Part shown: positions 8,972 through 16,460 of the stretch, piece by piece | Layout of the letters: each line of letters begins with the position of its first letter | Position numbering within the stretch: the first letter of the stretch is position 1 | Assembly: GCF_003268395.1 (NCBI RefSeq) | Contig: NZ_LQXQ01000238.1 | Location: 1-45,786 of the forward strand | Direction: 5' to 3' | Length of the DNA stretch: 45,786 nucleotides | Origin: Acinetobacter sp. CFCC 10889 | GTDB taxonomy: Bacteria > Pseudomonadota > Gammaproteobacteria > Pseudomonadales > Moraxellaceae | Translations under genes and position numbers: made by a program | Notes under the pieces: generated by a model | What the model was told of the DNA's origin: nothing | The model's database searches: none | The model's input: only the letters and a program-made list of their open reading frames with translations

Positions 8972-9541
8972 ATGATGACAACCTCAGTTGCTGAAGCTGC
9001 TCAAATTCTGCGTCAAGGCAAAGTACTTGCTTATCCGACAGAGGCAGTATGGGGCTTAGGTTGCGACCCAATGAATGAACAGGCATTTTTAGAAATTTTA
9101 CGGCTAAAGCAGCGTCCAATTGAAAAGGGTGTCATTTTACTTGCGGGACAAATTTCTCAAGTTGAACATTTATTGAAAAACTTAGCGCCGCAAATCCGCC
9201 AACAAGTCATTGAAACTTGGACACATCGCACACAAACTGAACGTGCAACTACTTGGCTTCTCCCTGCTGATGAAAGTATTCCACAATGGATTAAAGGTGA
9301 TCATCCCCAAGTTGCAGTGCGTGTCACCACACATCCCCTCTGTACAGCATTATGTAATGCCTTTAATGGTTTTATTGTTTCAACCAGTGCTAACCCAGCG
9401 GGTTTAGAACCTGCACGTTCATTACAAGATGCTAATCGTTATTTTGCTGCCCAACTCAACTATTTAAATGGTGATTTGGGACTAAGTCAGCAACCAAGCC
9501 GCATTTTAGATGCAATTACAGGTGAAGTGATTCGGGCTTAA
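8972..9541 (+). CDS. tsaC: Threonylcarbamoyl-AMP synthase TsaC (YrdC/Sua5)
   Basis: A 189-residue cytoplasmic enzyme that makes threonylcarbamoyl-adenylate from threonine, bicarbonate and ATP, the first step of t6A37 modification of ANN-decoding tRNAs. Signature segments are GKVLAYPTEAVWGLGCDP near residue 16, LKQRP, and FIVSTSANPAG near residue 132. The length equals the short TsaC form, without the Sua5 extension. It follows dprA on the same strand, a conserved order in gammaproteobacteria. Tandem ATG codons at 8972 and 8975 follow AAGGTGAAG. It ends before a strong terminator. Confidence 0.95.
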   Translation: MMTTSVAEAAQILRQGKVLAYPTEAVWGLGCDPMNEQAFLEILRLKQRPIEKGVILLAGQISQVEHLLKNLAPQIRQQVIETWTHRTQTERATTWLLPADESIPQWIKGDHPQVAVRVTTHPLCTALCNAFNGFIVSTSANPAGLEPARSLQDANRYFAAQLNYLNGDLGLSQQPSRILDAITGEVIRA

Positions 9542-9571
9542 TGCTTATTTTAGACTCGAAATCGATCTTTT

Positions 9572-9608
9572 AAAGCTTTAGATAAGCATATAACTAAAGC
9601 TTTTTTTT
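9572..9608 (+). terminator. Rho-independent terminator after tsaC
   Basis: A 10-base-pair stem, AAAGCTTTAG (9572-9581) with CTAAAGCTTT (9594-9603), has a 12-base loop and runs into a T-tract. Confidence 0.8.
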
Positions 9609-9646
9609 ATTTGAAAAAGCCAATAAACTTTCACTAAATTTCGGGC

Positions 9647-9680
9647 AAAAAAAAGCTCAGCCATATAGGGTCGGCTGAGC
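9647..9680 (-). terminator. Intrinsic terminator of the small RNA
   Basis: An eight-base-pair GC-rich stem, with arms at 9655-9662 and 9673-9680, is followed on the minus strand by eight T (9654-9647). It is about 330 bases from the nearest upstream minus-strand gene, so it is more likely to serve a local transcript. Confidence 0.7.
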
Positions 9681-9766
9681 ATAAAAAAGGATGTGGATCA
9701 CATCCAGAGGGTATAAAAAATTGGCTTAAACAACTTTTCAATGACATTTCGTGCCATGTTGTCTAT
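9648..9766 (-). ncRNA. Candidate small RNA, about 119 nt
   Basis: Read on the minus strand, a -35-like TTGTAT (9801-9796), 17 bases, then CATAAT (9778-9773) predict a start near 9766. The transcript has a hairpin GGATGTG/CACATCC (arms 9699-9705 and 9689-9695, three-base loop). A second hairpin GCTCAGCC/GGCTGAGC (9655-9680) is followed by eight U, a textbook intrinsic terminator. A 19-codon open frame (9757-9698, MARNVIEKLFKPIFYTLWM) lies inside but lacks a ribosome-binding site. Structure is seen directly; expression is inferred. Confidence 0.45.
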
Positions 9767-9772
9767 GTGTGT

Positions 9773-9801
9773 ATTATGCTATAGATTCAGTCTTAATACA
9801 A
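9773..9801 (-). promoter_or_regulatory. Candidate promoter of the small RNA
   Basis: TTGTAT and CATAAT are separated by 17 bases on the minus strand. The -10 matches TATAAT at five of six positions. Confidence 0.45.
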
Positions 9802-10007
9802 ATTTCATCTATATTTTACAAAATCTAAACGACACTCCAATCCAAGTAAATCATTTGGAATTCAATAAAATTAAATTGCTCTATTTACTTTATATTTTTT
9901 AAAAAGCAGCATATCAACTTTTAACCAAGTCCTGATTAATAGCTTTTAGCTCTCAATCGATCAAAATAAAATATAAAAAATTTTTAATATTTTATACCGT
10001 TTGGTTA

Positions 10008-10904
10008 TTAATTCAACGCTTTGACTTTTTTCTGTGCAAGTACAATGCCCAGTAAAATAATTAAACCACCAATGCTGTGATAAATCGTCCATGCTTCATT
10101 AAGCCAAAAAAAGGCGATAATGGCAGTAAAAACGGGCATAAGATTTATAAAAATACTGGTTCGATTGGGTCCTAAATGCTGTACGGCTAACATCCAAACA
10201 AAGGGTGCAATCAAGGATGGAAAAATCCCCGCATACAACACGCTACCAACATTATTTACATCAATACTTTGTAGCCCAAACCATGCAATAAATGGCAAGT
10301 GATAAATCAAAGCAAAACCAATTTGAATATATAGACTGATGAGAAGTGGTACTTGTAACTGCCATTTTTTCAGGAAAACCCCATAAAAAGCATAGAAGAA
10401 CACCGCCAAAATCATCACGAAATCGCCCGAATGTCCACCTAAACCGAGCAAACTGGCAAAATTTCCTTGTGCCATCACATAAACTAAGCCAAAAAATGAC
10501 AAAATGCTGCCAATCACTGCAAAACGATTGGGAATTTCATGCAAAATCAGCATAGAGACAAAGATGGTAAAAACAGGAATAAAGGCATTAATGATGCCCA
10601 TATTGGTTGCAGAAGTATGATGTGCTGCTGAATAGGCTAAACCTTGATATAGCACCATGCCAAAAGCACTAAGAATGGCAAACTGCCAAAAATGTTGACG
10701 AATCAAATGACGATTTTGCCACATTTTCTTTGCCATAAATGGCGTCAAAATAATAAATGCCACCAACCAACGATAGAAACTGATACTTACAGGTGTAATA
10801 AAATCAGCAACATAACGTGTCACTGCAATATTCATTGACCAGATTAATACGGCAATGATCGGTAAGCTAAATGCCCACCACACTGTGCTCGTTTTTGCAT
10901 TCAT
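10008..10904 (-). CDS. EamA/DMT-family transporter
   Basis: A 298-residue inner-membrane protein with ten hydrophobic segments arranged as two EamA repeats of five. The first repeat begins IAVLIWSMNIAVTRYVADF and the second near residue 150. Members export or exchange small metabolites such as amino acids and drug-like compounds. The substrate cannot be told from sequence. It is a single-gene unit: the small RNA region lies downstream and a 140-base spacer separates it from the TetR gene on the same strand. Family call secure. Confidence 0.88.
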   Translation of the reverse strand: MNAKTSTVWWAFSLPIIAVLIWSMNIAVTRYVADFITPVSISFYRWLVAFIILTPFMAKKMWQNRHLIRQHFWQFAILSAFGMVLYQGLAYSAAHHTSATNMGIINAFIPVFTIFVSMLILHEIPNRFAVIGSILSFFGLVYVMAQGNFASLLGLGGHSGDFVMILAVFFYAFYGVFLKKWQLQVPLLISLYIQIGFALIYHLPFIAWFGLQSIDVNNVGSVLYAGIFPSLIAPFVWMLAVQHLGPNRTSIFINLMPVFTAIIAFFWLNEAWTIYHSIGGLIILLGIVLAQKKVKALN

Positions 10905-11044
10905 CGTTCAAGTCACATTCAAAGAAGACCTGTTCTATTTTAAGCAAGTCTAAAAACTTTTAAATATCGTATTTCAGACATTTATATCTGAGTTTGGACA
11001 CGACAGATTGGATTTTTTCTTGAACAAGAAACTTCGCAAATCGT

Positions 11045-11698
11045 TTATTTTTCAAAGAGACTCCATGCTTGCATCGCATGCTTCACCACTTGATTCAACT
11101 GCTCTTTTTCCACGCCATCTCGAGCTTGCAAAGTTAAACCTTGGATCACAGTACTATAAAAATCTGTCATTTCTTGTACATTCACCTGCGTAGACAAATC
11201 ACCCTCTTGCACACCTTGTGCTAAGCGTTGGTACAAACGCTGTTTCACTTGCTGTCGTTTTGACAATAGATCTTGTTGTAAAGGCTGATTTTCTTCTGAA
11301 CAATTCATCGCCGCAACCACCAACATGCAACCTGTTGGTTTATGATCTTGCACTAAACGTTTGATATTTTCATACAAATATAATTCTATAGCGATTTTTG
11401 CTGTTTTGGCACTTTGGAAAATTGGTTCAATTGGACAAGCTTCATGCTGCAAGTAATATTCTAAACAGCGTTGAAATAATTGCGATTTATCGCCAAAACT
11501 GCTGTACAAACTGGGCGCAGATAAATTCAATGCCTGTGTTAAATCACTCATAGACGTGGCTTCATAGCCATATTCCCAAAATAGCAACATGGCTTGTTGT
11601 AATGCTTGTTGTTCATCAAAGCATTTTGGACGACCACGTTTACGTTTAGTCACCGTTTGTTCTAAATCTTCAGATGCTGCAATTTTCTGCTCTGTCAT
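11045..11698 (-). CDS. TetR family regulator of the adjacent MFS exporter
   Basis: A 217-residue repressor. After a basic N-terminal stretch (KRKRGRPKCFDEQQALQQAM), the HTH is at about residues 35-75 (TSMSDLTQALNLSAPSLYSSFGDKSQLF). The C-terminal part contains the LQARDG-type dimer segment seen in this TetR subgroup. I start at the ATG at 11698 because it follows GTGAAG and gives the family length. The longest frame would add 29 residues. It diverges from the MFS gene at 11824, and two near-identical sites between them are probable operators. Confidence 0.88.
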   Translation of the reverse strand: MTEQKIAASEDLEQTVTKRKRGRPKCFDEQQALQQAMLLFWEYGYEATSMSDLTQALNLSAPSLYSSFGDKSQLFQRCLEYYLQHEACPIEPIFQSAKTAKIAIELYLYENIKRLVQDHKPTGCMLVVAAMNCSEENQPLQQDLLSKRQQVKQRLYQRLAQGVQEGDLSTQVNVQEMTDFYSTVIQGLTLQARDGVEKEQLNQVVKHAMQAWSLFEK

Positions 11699-11718
11699 AA
11701 ACTTCACATATTTTTTTA

Positions 11719-11733
11719 TAACAATCATTATTA
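11719..11733. promoter_or_regulatory. Operator-like repeat, copy 1
   Basis: TAACAATCATTATTA, near-identical to the copy at 11776-11790 (TAACGATCATTATTT). Within copy 2, TAACGATCATTA is an imperfect palindrome centred on GATC. Both lie between the divergent TetR and MFS genes. Confidence 0.45.
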
Positions 11734-11775
11734 AATTAATTGACATTGGCTTTTCAATCAAATATTTTATTTTTG

Positions 11776-11790
11776 TAACGATCATTATTT
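11776..11790. promoter_or_regulatory. Operator-like repeat, copy 2
   Basis: TAACGATCATTATTT, 57 bases from copy 1 and 19 bases before the AGGAG ribosome-binding site of the MFS gene. This is a position where bound repressor would block transcription. Assignment inferred. Confidence 0.45.
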
Positions 11791-11823
11791 AAAGAAAAAA
11801 TTCCCTATAGGAGTTACACCCCC

Positions 11824-13053
11824 ATGTCAGCGATAAATTCTTCTTCTTTAAACAATACACAAGACTCTCCCCCCAGTGAAAATGGCAGTTGGCTTGCTCT
11901 AATCACAGTTGCAGTCACTGCTTTTGCATTGGTCACCAGTGAGTTTTTACCCATTGGCGTTTTGAATGCGATTGCTACTGATCTCAATGTTTCTGTTGGC
12001 ACAGCAGGCTTGGTCATCACCTTACCCGGGATCATGGCAGCACTCGCTGCACCGCTTGTCCCAGTTTCAGTCAAAACTTTAGATCGGCGTTATTTACTGA
12101 TTGGACTCACAGCGATCATGGTTATTGCGAATGTCATCACCGCAATGTCTCATAGTTTTGAACTACTCCTCATCAGTCGGTTCATTCTCGGCATTGCAAT
12201 AGGAGGATTTTGGGCGACTGCGATTGCTTTAAGTGGAAAATTAGCTCCCTCACATTTACCTATTGCCAAAGCCACAGCGATTGTTATGGCAGGCGTCACA
12301 TTAGCAACAGTATTGGGTGTGCCAATCGGGACATGGCTCAGTGAGTTTTTTGGTTGGCGAACCGCATTTTTATTAACTTCTATAGTGGGTGCTATCGTTT
12401 TACTTTTAGAGCTTTTGTTTTTGCCTGCACTCAAACCCAGTTCAGCGATTCATTTTCGTGACCTCCCTGCTTTACTTAAAGAGGCTAAAGCACGTAAAGG
12501 TTTGATTATTATTCTTTTAGTCGGTTTGGCGCATTTTTCTTCTTATAGTTATCTCGCACCATTTTTTAAAAATGTCGCAGGTTTTGACGGTGCAACCATT
12601 AGTTATTTGCTCTTGCTCTATGGTGTAGCAGGTGTTTTTGGTAATGCCTTTGCAGGTTATGCAGGTAATCTCAATGTGCGCTATACCTTTGCTTTTGTCA
12701 GCCTATGCTTTGCTGTGGTCTATTTCTGTTTCCCAATATTTGCAATTTATAAAATAGGTGCAATTATTTTCACTGCACTTTGGGGCTTCTCATTTGGCGC
12801 ATTTCCAACCACTGCCAATATCTGGATGTTTGTACATGCACCTCATGCTGTTGAAAAAGGCATGCCTTTATTTGTTGGATTTTTCCAAGTCATGATCGCT
12901 GTAGGTTCATTGTTTGGTGGTTATATTGTTGATCATTTTAATGCCAATATTTTACTGTATAGTGTTTTAAGCTTTATCGTGTTGGCTTTGCTTTCAATTT
13001 TCACATGGTCACGTGGGCTGAATAATCCTAAAATCAGTTGTGAAAATACATAA
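11824..13053 (+). CDS. MFS transporter, DHA1-type efflux
   Basis: A 409-residue inner-membrane proton-driven exporter with 12 hydrophobic segments. Typical DHA1 features are TSEFLPIGVL in the first helix, the LDRRYLL loop of motif A, SRFILGIAIGGFWA (motif B) and GVPIGTWLSEFFGWRTAF (antiporter motif C). This pattern matches the arabinose/purine-analogue/drug efflux subgroup (NepI, YdhP-like); the substrate is unknown. AGGAG lies ten bases before the ATG. It is divergent from a TetR regulator, and its 3' end may overlap or abut an AraC gene. Confidence 0.88.
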   Translation: MSAINSSSLNNTQDSPPSENGSWLALITVAVTAFALVTSEFLPIGVLNAIATDLNVSVGTAGLVITLPGIMAALAAPLVPVSVKTLDRRYLLIGLTAIMVIANVITAMSHSFELLLISRFILGIAIGGFWATAIALSGKLAPSHLPIAKATAIVMAGVTLATVLGVPIGTWLSEFFGWRTAFLLTSIVGAIVLLLELLFLPALKPSSAIHFRDLPALLKEAKARKGLIIILLVGLAHFSSYSYLAPFFKNVAGFDGATISYLLLLYGVAGVFGNAFAGYAGNLNVRYTFAFVSLCFAVVYFCFPIFAIYKIGAIIFTALWGFSFGAFPTTANIWMFVHAPHAVEKGMPLFVGFFQVMIAVGSLFGGYIVDHFNANILLYSVLSFIVLALLSIFTWSRGLNNPKISCENT

Positions 13054-13078
13054 CTTTTGGAATTCAAATTTAGGAAAT

Positions 13079-13849
13079 ATGTGCTTAATGGACAATGTAA
13101 GCCAACTCAGTCAATGGATTGAAATTGAAGAATTCCATTATAAAAAAGATGATGTTGTTACTCCCCATAGCTGCTTATGGGGGGATTTTAATTTTAGTTT
13201 AAATGGCTTACTTGAGTTTTCCATTGATCAACAATGCTATTTGTCCCCACCCAGTTATGGCATTTGGATTCCACCACAAACTGAGCATTGCTCGATTGCT
13301 TTGGATCTACACAATACGCACTTTATTTGTATTCGTATTCATCCCCAATTATGTCAGCAATTTTCTAGTCGTTGCCAAACATTGACTGTACAACCTTTTC
13401 TCAGACAAACTGTACATGAAATTTTAGTACAGCAAAAAAGTCAAAATTCTTCACAGCAATATCAACAGCATTTGTTACAAATACTCTTAGACCAACTCAC
13501 TTTTGCACCTTGCTATGATCAGTATTTACCACAAAGTCACCATCCTGTTTTAGCTCCTATTTTACAACAATTGGCTGACTCTACTCGATTTTCTGAAACG
13601 CTACAGCAAATTTTAGCAGCATTTGAACTGAGTGAACGGCATATTTTAAGGCTAAGTCAACGTGAACTTTCGATGTCAGTCTCCGAATGGCGTAATCGCA
13701 GTAAAATTATTTATGCCATTACCCAATTACATCGTGGTCATTCCATTAAAAAAATTAGTTTAGCCCTAGGTTATAAGCAAAGTTCGAGTTTTATTGAATT
13801 TTTTAAGCGTTATACAGGGCAAACACCGACACAGTTGCTTGAAAAATAA
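13079..13849 (+). CDS. AraC family transcriptional regulator
   Basis: A 256-residue regulator. The N-terminal cupin-like domain (DDVVTPHSCLWGDFNF through SPPSYGIWIPPQTEHCSI) is typical of the AraC subgroup that senses small aromatics or metabolites. The C-terminal region has two HTH motifs, ending SIKKISLALGYKQSSSFIEFFKRYTGQTPTQLL. I start at the ATG at 13079, just after AGGA (13072-13075). Other candidates are the ATG at 13088 and a GTG at 13040 overlapping the MFS stop. It is co-directional with and 25 bases after the MFS gene, so the exporter is bracketed by two regulators. Confidence 0.87.
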   Translation: MCLMDNVSQLSQWIEIEEFHYKKDDVVTPHSCLWGDFNFSLNGLLEFSIDQQCYLSPPSYGIWIPPQTEHCSIALDLHNTHFICIRIHPQLCQQFSSRCQTLTVQPFLRQTVHEILVQQKSQNSSQQYQQHLLQILLDQLTFAPCYDQYLPQSHHPVLAPILQQLADSTRFSETLQQILAAFELSERHILRLSQRELSMSVSEWRNRSKIIYAITQLHRGHSIKKISLALGYKQSSSFIEFFKRYTGQTPTQLLEK

Positions 13850-13930
13850 AAACTTTATTTAAGATGCGTCATGATCACAATAAAAATGATAAATTCCGCT
13901 AAAATATAATTCTTTTTAAGATTTGAAAAA

Positions 13931-14440
13931 ATGACAATGAAAAAAATCTTTTTCTTATTTGTATTCCTTTTTATACAAGTATCAGTCGTTTCTGCAACGA
14001 CTATTCCCCTACAACCCAAAAGAACTCAGCCACTGATTCCCCAAGCAAATACAGTGATCAAAGATGAATTTTCTACGATCGAAAAACTTTCCGCACATAA
14101 AGCCAAAGAAGCGTTAACTTTACAAAATGAAGTGATACAGGCTGCACAAAAAAGTGATAAAGCAGCATTACAAATGATTGTGAATAGAATGAAAAAATTT
14201 GTCGAAGATTTTAATCAAGAATTAGATACGCTCACTTTAAAAAGTCCAGAGGTAAATAGCATCCGAACTAAAACCAAGCAAATAAATAATTTAAGTATTC
14301 AGCTTTCTGAAGAAGGTTTAAGGCATTCACCTGATTGGGAAAAAATCGAAGAACTACAAGTTGAAGCAATTGAATTAAAAGAAATATTATCAACAGAAAT
14401 TCTTAATGTGCAAAATAAAATAGACACTGTAAATCAATAA
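13931..14440 (+). CDS. Small exported helical protein, paralogue of the 15297 lipoprotein
   Basis: A 169-residue protein with a signal peptide (KKIFFLFVFLFIQVSVVSA), then a Pro-rich linker and about 120 residues of predicted alpha-helix with heptad-like spacing. The segment LDTLTLKSPEVNSIRTKTKQINNLS aligns with LISLDLKSQEIDSMRQQVLSTNKQVL of the lipoprotein at 15297, so the two are probably diverged duplicates. It lacks a lipobox and should be periplasmic. I do not recognise a named family. Alternative start: ATG at 13937. Confidence 0.6.
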   Translation: MTMKKIFFLFVFLFIQVSVVSATTIPLQPKRTQPLIPQANTVIKDEFSTIEKLSAHKAKEALTLQNEVIQAAQKSDKAALQMIVNRMKKFVEDFNQELDTLTLKSPEVNSIRTKTKQINNLSIQLSEEGLRHSPDWEKIEELQVEAIELKEILSTEILNVQNKIDTVNQ

Positions 14441-14579
14441 CAGCACATACAAAAAAGCAAAACCCATGATTTTTTTGTCTTAAATTGTATGATTCTGACA
14501 ATTATATCTTGCTGAAAATGTGAATAATCGCTACAACATTAAAGCATAATATTTTTGAAAATGACTTTAGGACAACAAC

Positions 14580-15127
14580 ATGAGCGCATCCGTTTACGAC
14601 ATTCCAGTTCAAACCATTCAAGGTGAAAACGTCACTCTCAATCAATATCAAGGCAAAGTTTTACTCTTAGTTAACGTGCATCGAAATGTGGACTTACCCC
14701 ACAATATGAAGGCTTAGAAAAACTCTATCAAACTAAAAAACAGCAAGGTTTAGAAATTTTAGCTTTTCCTGCAAATAACTTCTTAGCACAAGAACCTGGT
14801 TCTAATGAAGAAATTCAACAATTTTGTTCATTAACCTATGATGTACATTTTCCACTTTTTGCTAAAATTTCAGTCGCAGGTGATGATAAACATCCTCTAT
14901 ATGACACCTTAATTCATGCTATTCCTGAACGTATCGGTGAAGGTCCGTGGTGGAAAGACTTGGTAGATTATGGTTTAACACCAAATCCAAAACCAGAAGT
15001 ACTTTGGAACTTTGAAAAATTTTTAGTCAATAAAAATGGCGAAATCGTAGCTCGTTTTGCACCAGATATCACAGCAGATGATCCACGTATTGTACAAGCG
15101 ATCGAAGCGGAACTTGCTAAAGCATAA
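14580..15127 (+). pseudogene. Glutathione peroxidase, frameshifted
   Basis: The frame opens at ATG 14580 (MSASVYDIPVQTIQGENVTL, after AGGA) and matches thiol-dependent glutathione peroxidase of the BtuE type as far as LLLVNV. It then goes out of frame at about 14677. Restoring one T, giving GTT GCA TCG AAA TGT GGA, recovers VASKCGLTPQYEGLEKLY with the peroxidatic Cys and the full rest of the protein (FPANNF, WNFEKFLVN) to TAA at 15127. The total is one base short of 183 codons. As written the product stops after about 43 residues. Either a recent inactivation or a base-call error. The site has no slippery heptamer. Confidence 0.85.
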
Positions 15128-15142
15128 TTTCCAACTCAATAT

Positions 15143-15172
15143 AAAAAAAGATGGCTATAGTCATCTTTTTTA
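15143..15172. terminator. Terminator-like hairpin after the peroxidase pseudogene
   Basis: Stem AAAAAGATG (15145-15153) with CATCTTTTT (15162-15170), A-rich on the left and T-rich on the right, so it is usable in both directions. Confidence 0.6.
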
Positions 15173-15296
15173 TCCATTAAACATATAGAGAATATAAATA
15201 AAGTAATAAACTGTTATCTCTTTGCAACAATCCTATCTTTATCCATAGTTCAGTTTTATATTGAAAATCATAAGATTATTTTTGAATTTGGATGTT

Positions 15297-15911
15297 ATGA
15301 AAAAGCTACTTCAAGGCGCACTTCTTCCTTTTGTTATTTTTACTTCAGGTATGCTTTTACTCGGTTGTAACCAAGCGGCTGAACCACAAGAACGCACTGA
15401 ACAATTTGAGCAAACTGAAACTCCACAAAGTGAATCCCATACAAATAACTCTTTAGCCACAGAAGTCGAAACTGAAGCAGCACAAGTACAAAATAATGAA
15501 AACTTAAAAAGCGGCAATATGTTTTATATCGCACGAGATGTAGCAGATGTTCAGCTTAAAACTGGTGACTACATTGAAAAATTGCAACAAGCGCAAAGTG
15601 ACTTACAAGCGGCGATTGACAGTAAAGACCCACAACAGCTACAAGAAACTGCTAAAAATCTAAGTCGTGAATTACAAGGCTTTAATACTGCATTGATTTC
15701 TTTAGATTTGAAAAGCCAAGAAATCGACAGTATGCGCCAACAGGTCTTATCTACAAACAAGCAGGTGCTTAATGCCCCATTGTTAAATGGTGAAGTAGAT
15801 TTTAGTAAAATTGATTTTGATAAAATCGAAAAACAAATGGGAACAATCCAATCTGAAATGCTCAAACTCGCAGGGATGATGATTCCTAAAAATGAATCGT
15901 CAAATAGTTAA
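15297..15911 (+). CDS. Small helical lipoprotein
   Basis: A 204-residue lipoprotein. MKKLLQGALLPFVIFTSGMLLLGC gives a lipobox LLGC with the lipidated Cys24. Asn at +2 favours outer-membrane sorting. A Glu/Gln/Thr-rich spacer (residues 28-65) leads into a long predicted helical region with LQAAIDSKDPQQLQETAKNL. The C-terminal half is related to the exported protein at 13931. I start at ATG 15297 because the longer frame needs a TTG and would bury the signal peptide. Function unknown; no named family recognised. Confidence 0.65.
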   Translation: MKKLLQGALLPFVIFTSGMLLLGCNQAAEPQERTEQFEQTETPQSESHTNNSLATEVETEAAQVQNNENLKSGNMFYIARDVADVQLKTGDYIEKLQQAQSDLQAAIDSKDPQQLQETAKNLSRELQGFNTALISLDLKSQEIDSMRQQVLSTNKQVLNAPLLNGEVDFSKIDFDKIEKQMGTIQSEMLKLAGMMIPKNESSNS

Positions 15912-15956
15912 CATAGCCTATTGAGCAAAATTTCAAATTCATCCATTTTCAAAAAT

Positions 15957-15993
15957 AAAAGGGATATTTCTCAAAGTGAAATGTCCTTTTATT
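15957..15993. terminator. Terminator-like hairpin between convergent genes
   Basis: AAAAGG-GATATTTC pairs with GAAAT-GTCCTTTT with a small bulge, between the lipoprotein gene and the minus-strand gene ending at 16012. A-run and T-run flanks allow use from either side. Confidence 0.55.
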
Positions 15994-16011
15994 GCCATAC
16001 TATTGTCAAAG

Positions 16012-16302
16012 TTAGCAATGTACTTTAAATGCTTGCTGCATTGCTTGTTGAATCTGATCAGATACCTGACGTTGTTCTACGAATGAAAAGTCACCACGAT
16101 AGGTTTGTTGAATAATTTCTTGTGCAAAATCTTCTAAAAATTGTCGACCATTTTCTCGATACAACAATTCATCTTCCGCATCTAAATGAATATACCAACA
16201 TGACACAACTGAACTCATGTCGATGGCAATACTAAAATAATACTGTACAGCATCCTGATACAGTTCCCAAAAATGTGCTTGTTGCTCGATCAGTTTCATC
16301 AT
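16012..16302 (-). CDS. Conserved hypothetical protein, 96 aa
   Basis: A small soluble acidic protein that I do not recognise. It has aromatic-rich helices (HFWELYQDAVQYYFSIAID) and a C-terminal Gln-rich helix (QVSDQIQQAMQQAFKV). There is no signal peptide, membrane segment or metal motif. It diverges from the kinase/Thg1-like pair, sharing a 158-base intergenic region. Tandem ATG codons lie at 16302 and 16299. Confidence 0.55.
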   Translation of the reverse strand: MMKLIEQQAHFWELYQDAVQYYFSIAIDMSSVVSCWYIHLDAEDELLYRENGRQFLEDFAQEIIQQTYRGDFSFVEQRQVSDQIQQAMQQAFKVHC

Positions 16303-16310
16303 GAATTATT

Positions 16311-16326
16311 CAACTTTGACAATTTC
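16311..16326. repeat. Intergenic 16-base direct repeat, copy 1
   Basis: CAACTTTGACAATTTC; 15 of 16 bases are identical to copy 2 at 16376-16391. Both include TTGACA. Confidence 0.45.
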
Positions 16327-16375
16327 TTCTAACATACGTGGAAATATAATATAACCCAATGCAACTTTAGCGGTA

Positions 16376-16391
16376 CAACTTTGACATTTTC
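16376..16391. repeat. Intergenic 16-base direct repeat, copy 2
   Basis: CAACTTTGACATTTTC, 65 bases after copy 1. It contains a perfect -35 hexamer TTGACA at 16381-16386 oriented toward the kinase/Thg1-like operon. The only good -10 (TATGAT, 16407-16412) is 20 bases away, longer than ideal, so an activator site overlapping a weak promoter is possible. Confidence 0.45.
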
Positions 16392-16460
16392 AAGTGAGAT
16401 TGTCTTTATGATTTGAAGCATGCTTTAATGTTGAACATACAAAAATGACAGAATTTAAAT

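Larger units (their letters stand above)
9542..10007. other. 466-base intergenic region
   Basis: No convincing protein gene. It holds the tsaC terminator (9572-9608) and a candidate minus-strand small RNA with promoter and terminator (9648-9801). About 200 bases of AT-rich sequence up to the end of the EamA gene show no clear structure. Confidence 0.6.

Noticed and set aside
14669..14690. Programmed frameshift in the glutathione peroxidase gene
   Set aside because: No slippery heptamer, no stop-codon pause or downstream pseudoknot. A simple one-base loss explains it.
16341..16354. ATATAATATAAC resembling half of the Zur box upstream of the kinase gene
   Set aside because: Only the right half matches. 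The left arm is absent so there is no inverted repeat, and it reads better as a chance AT-rich stretch.
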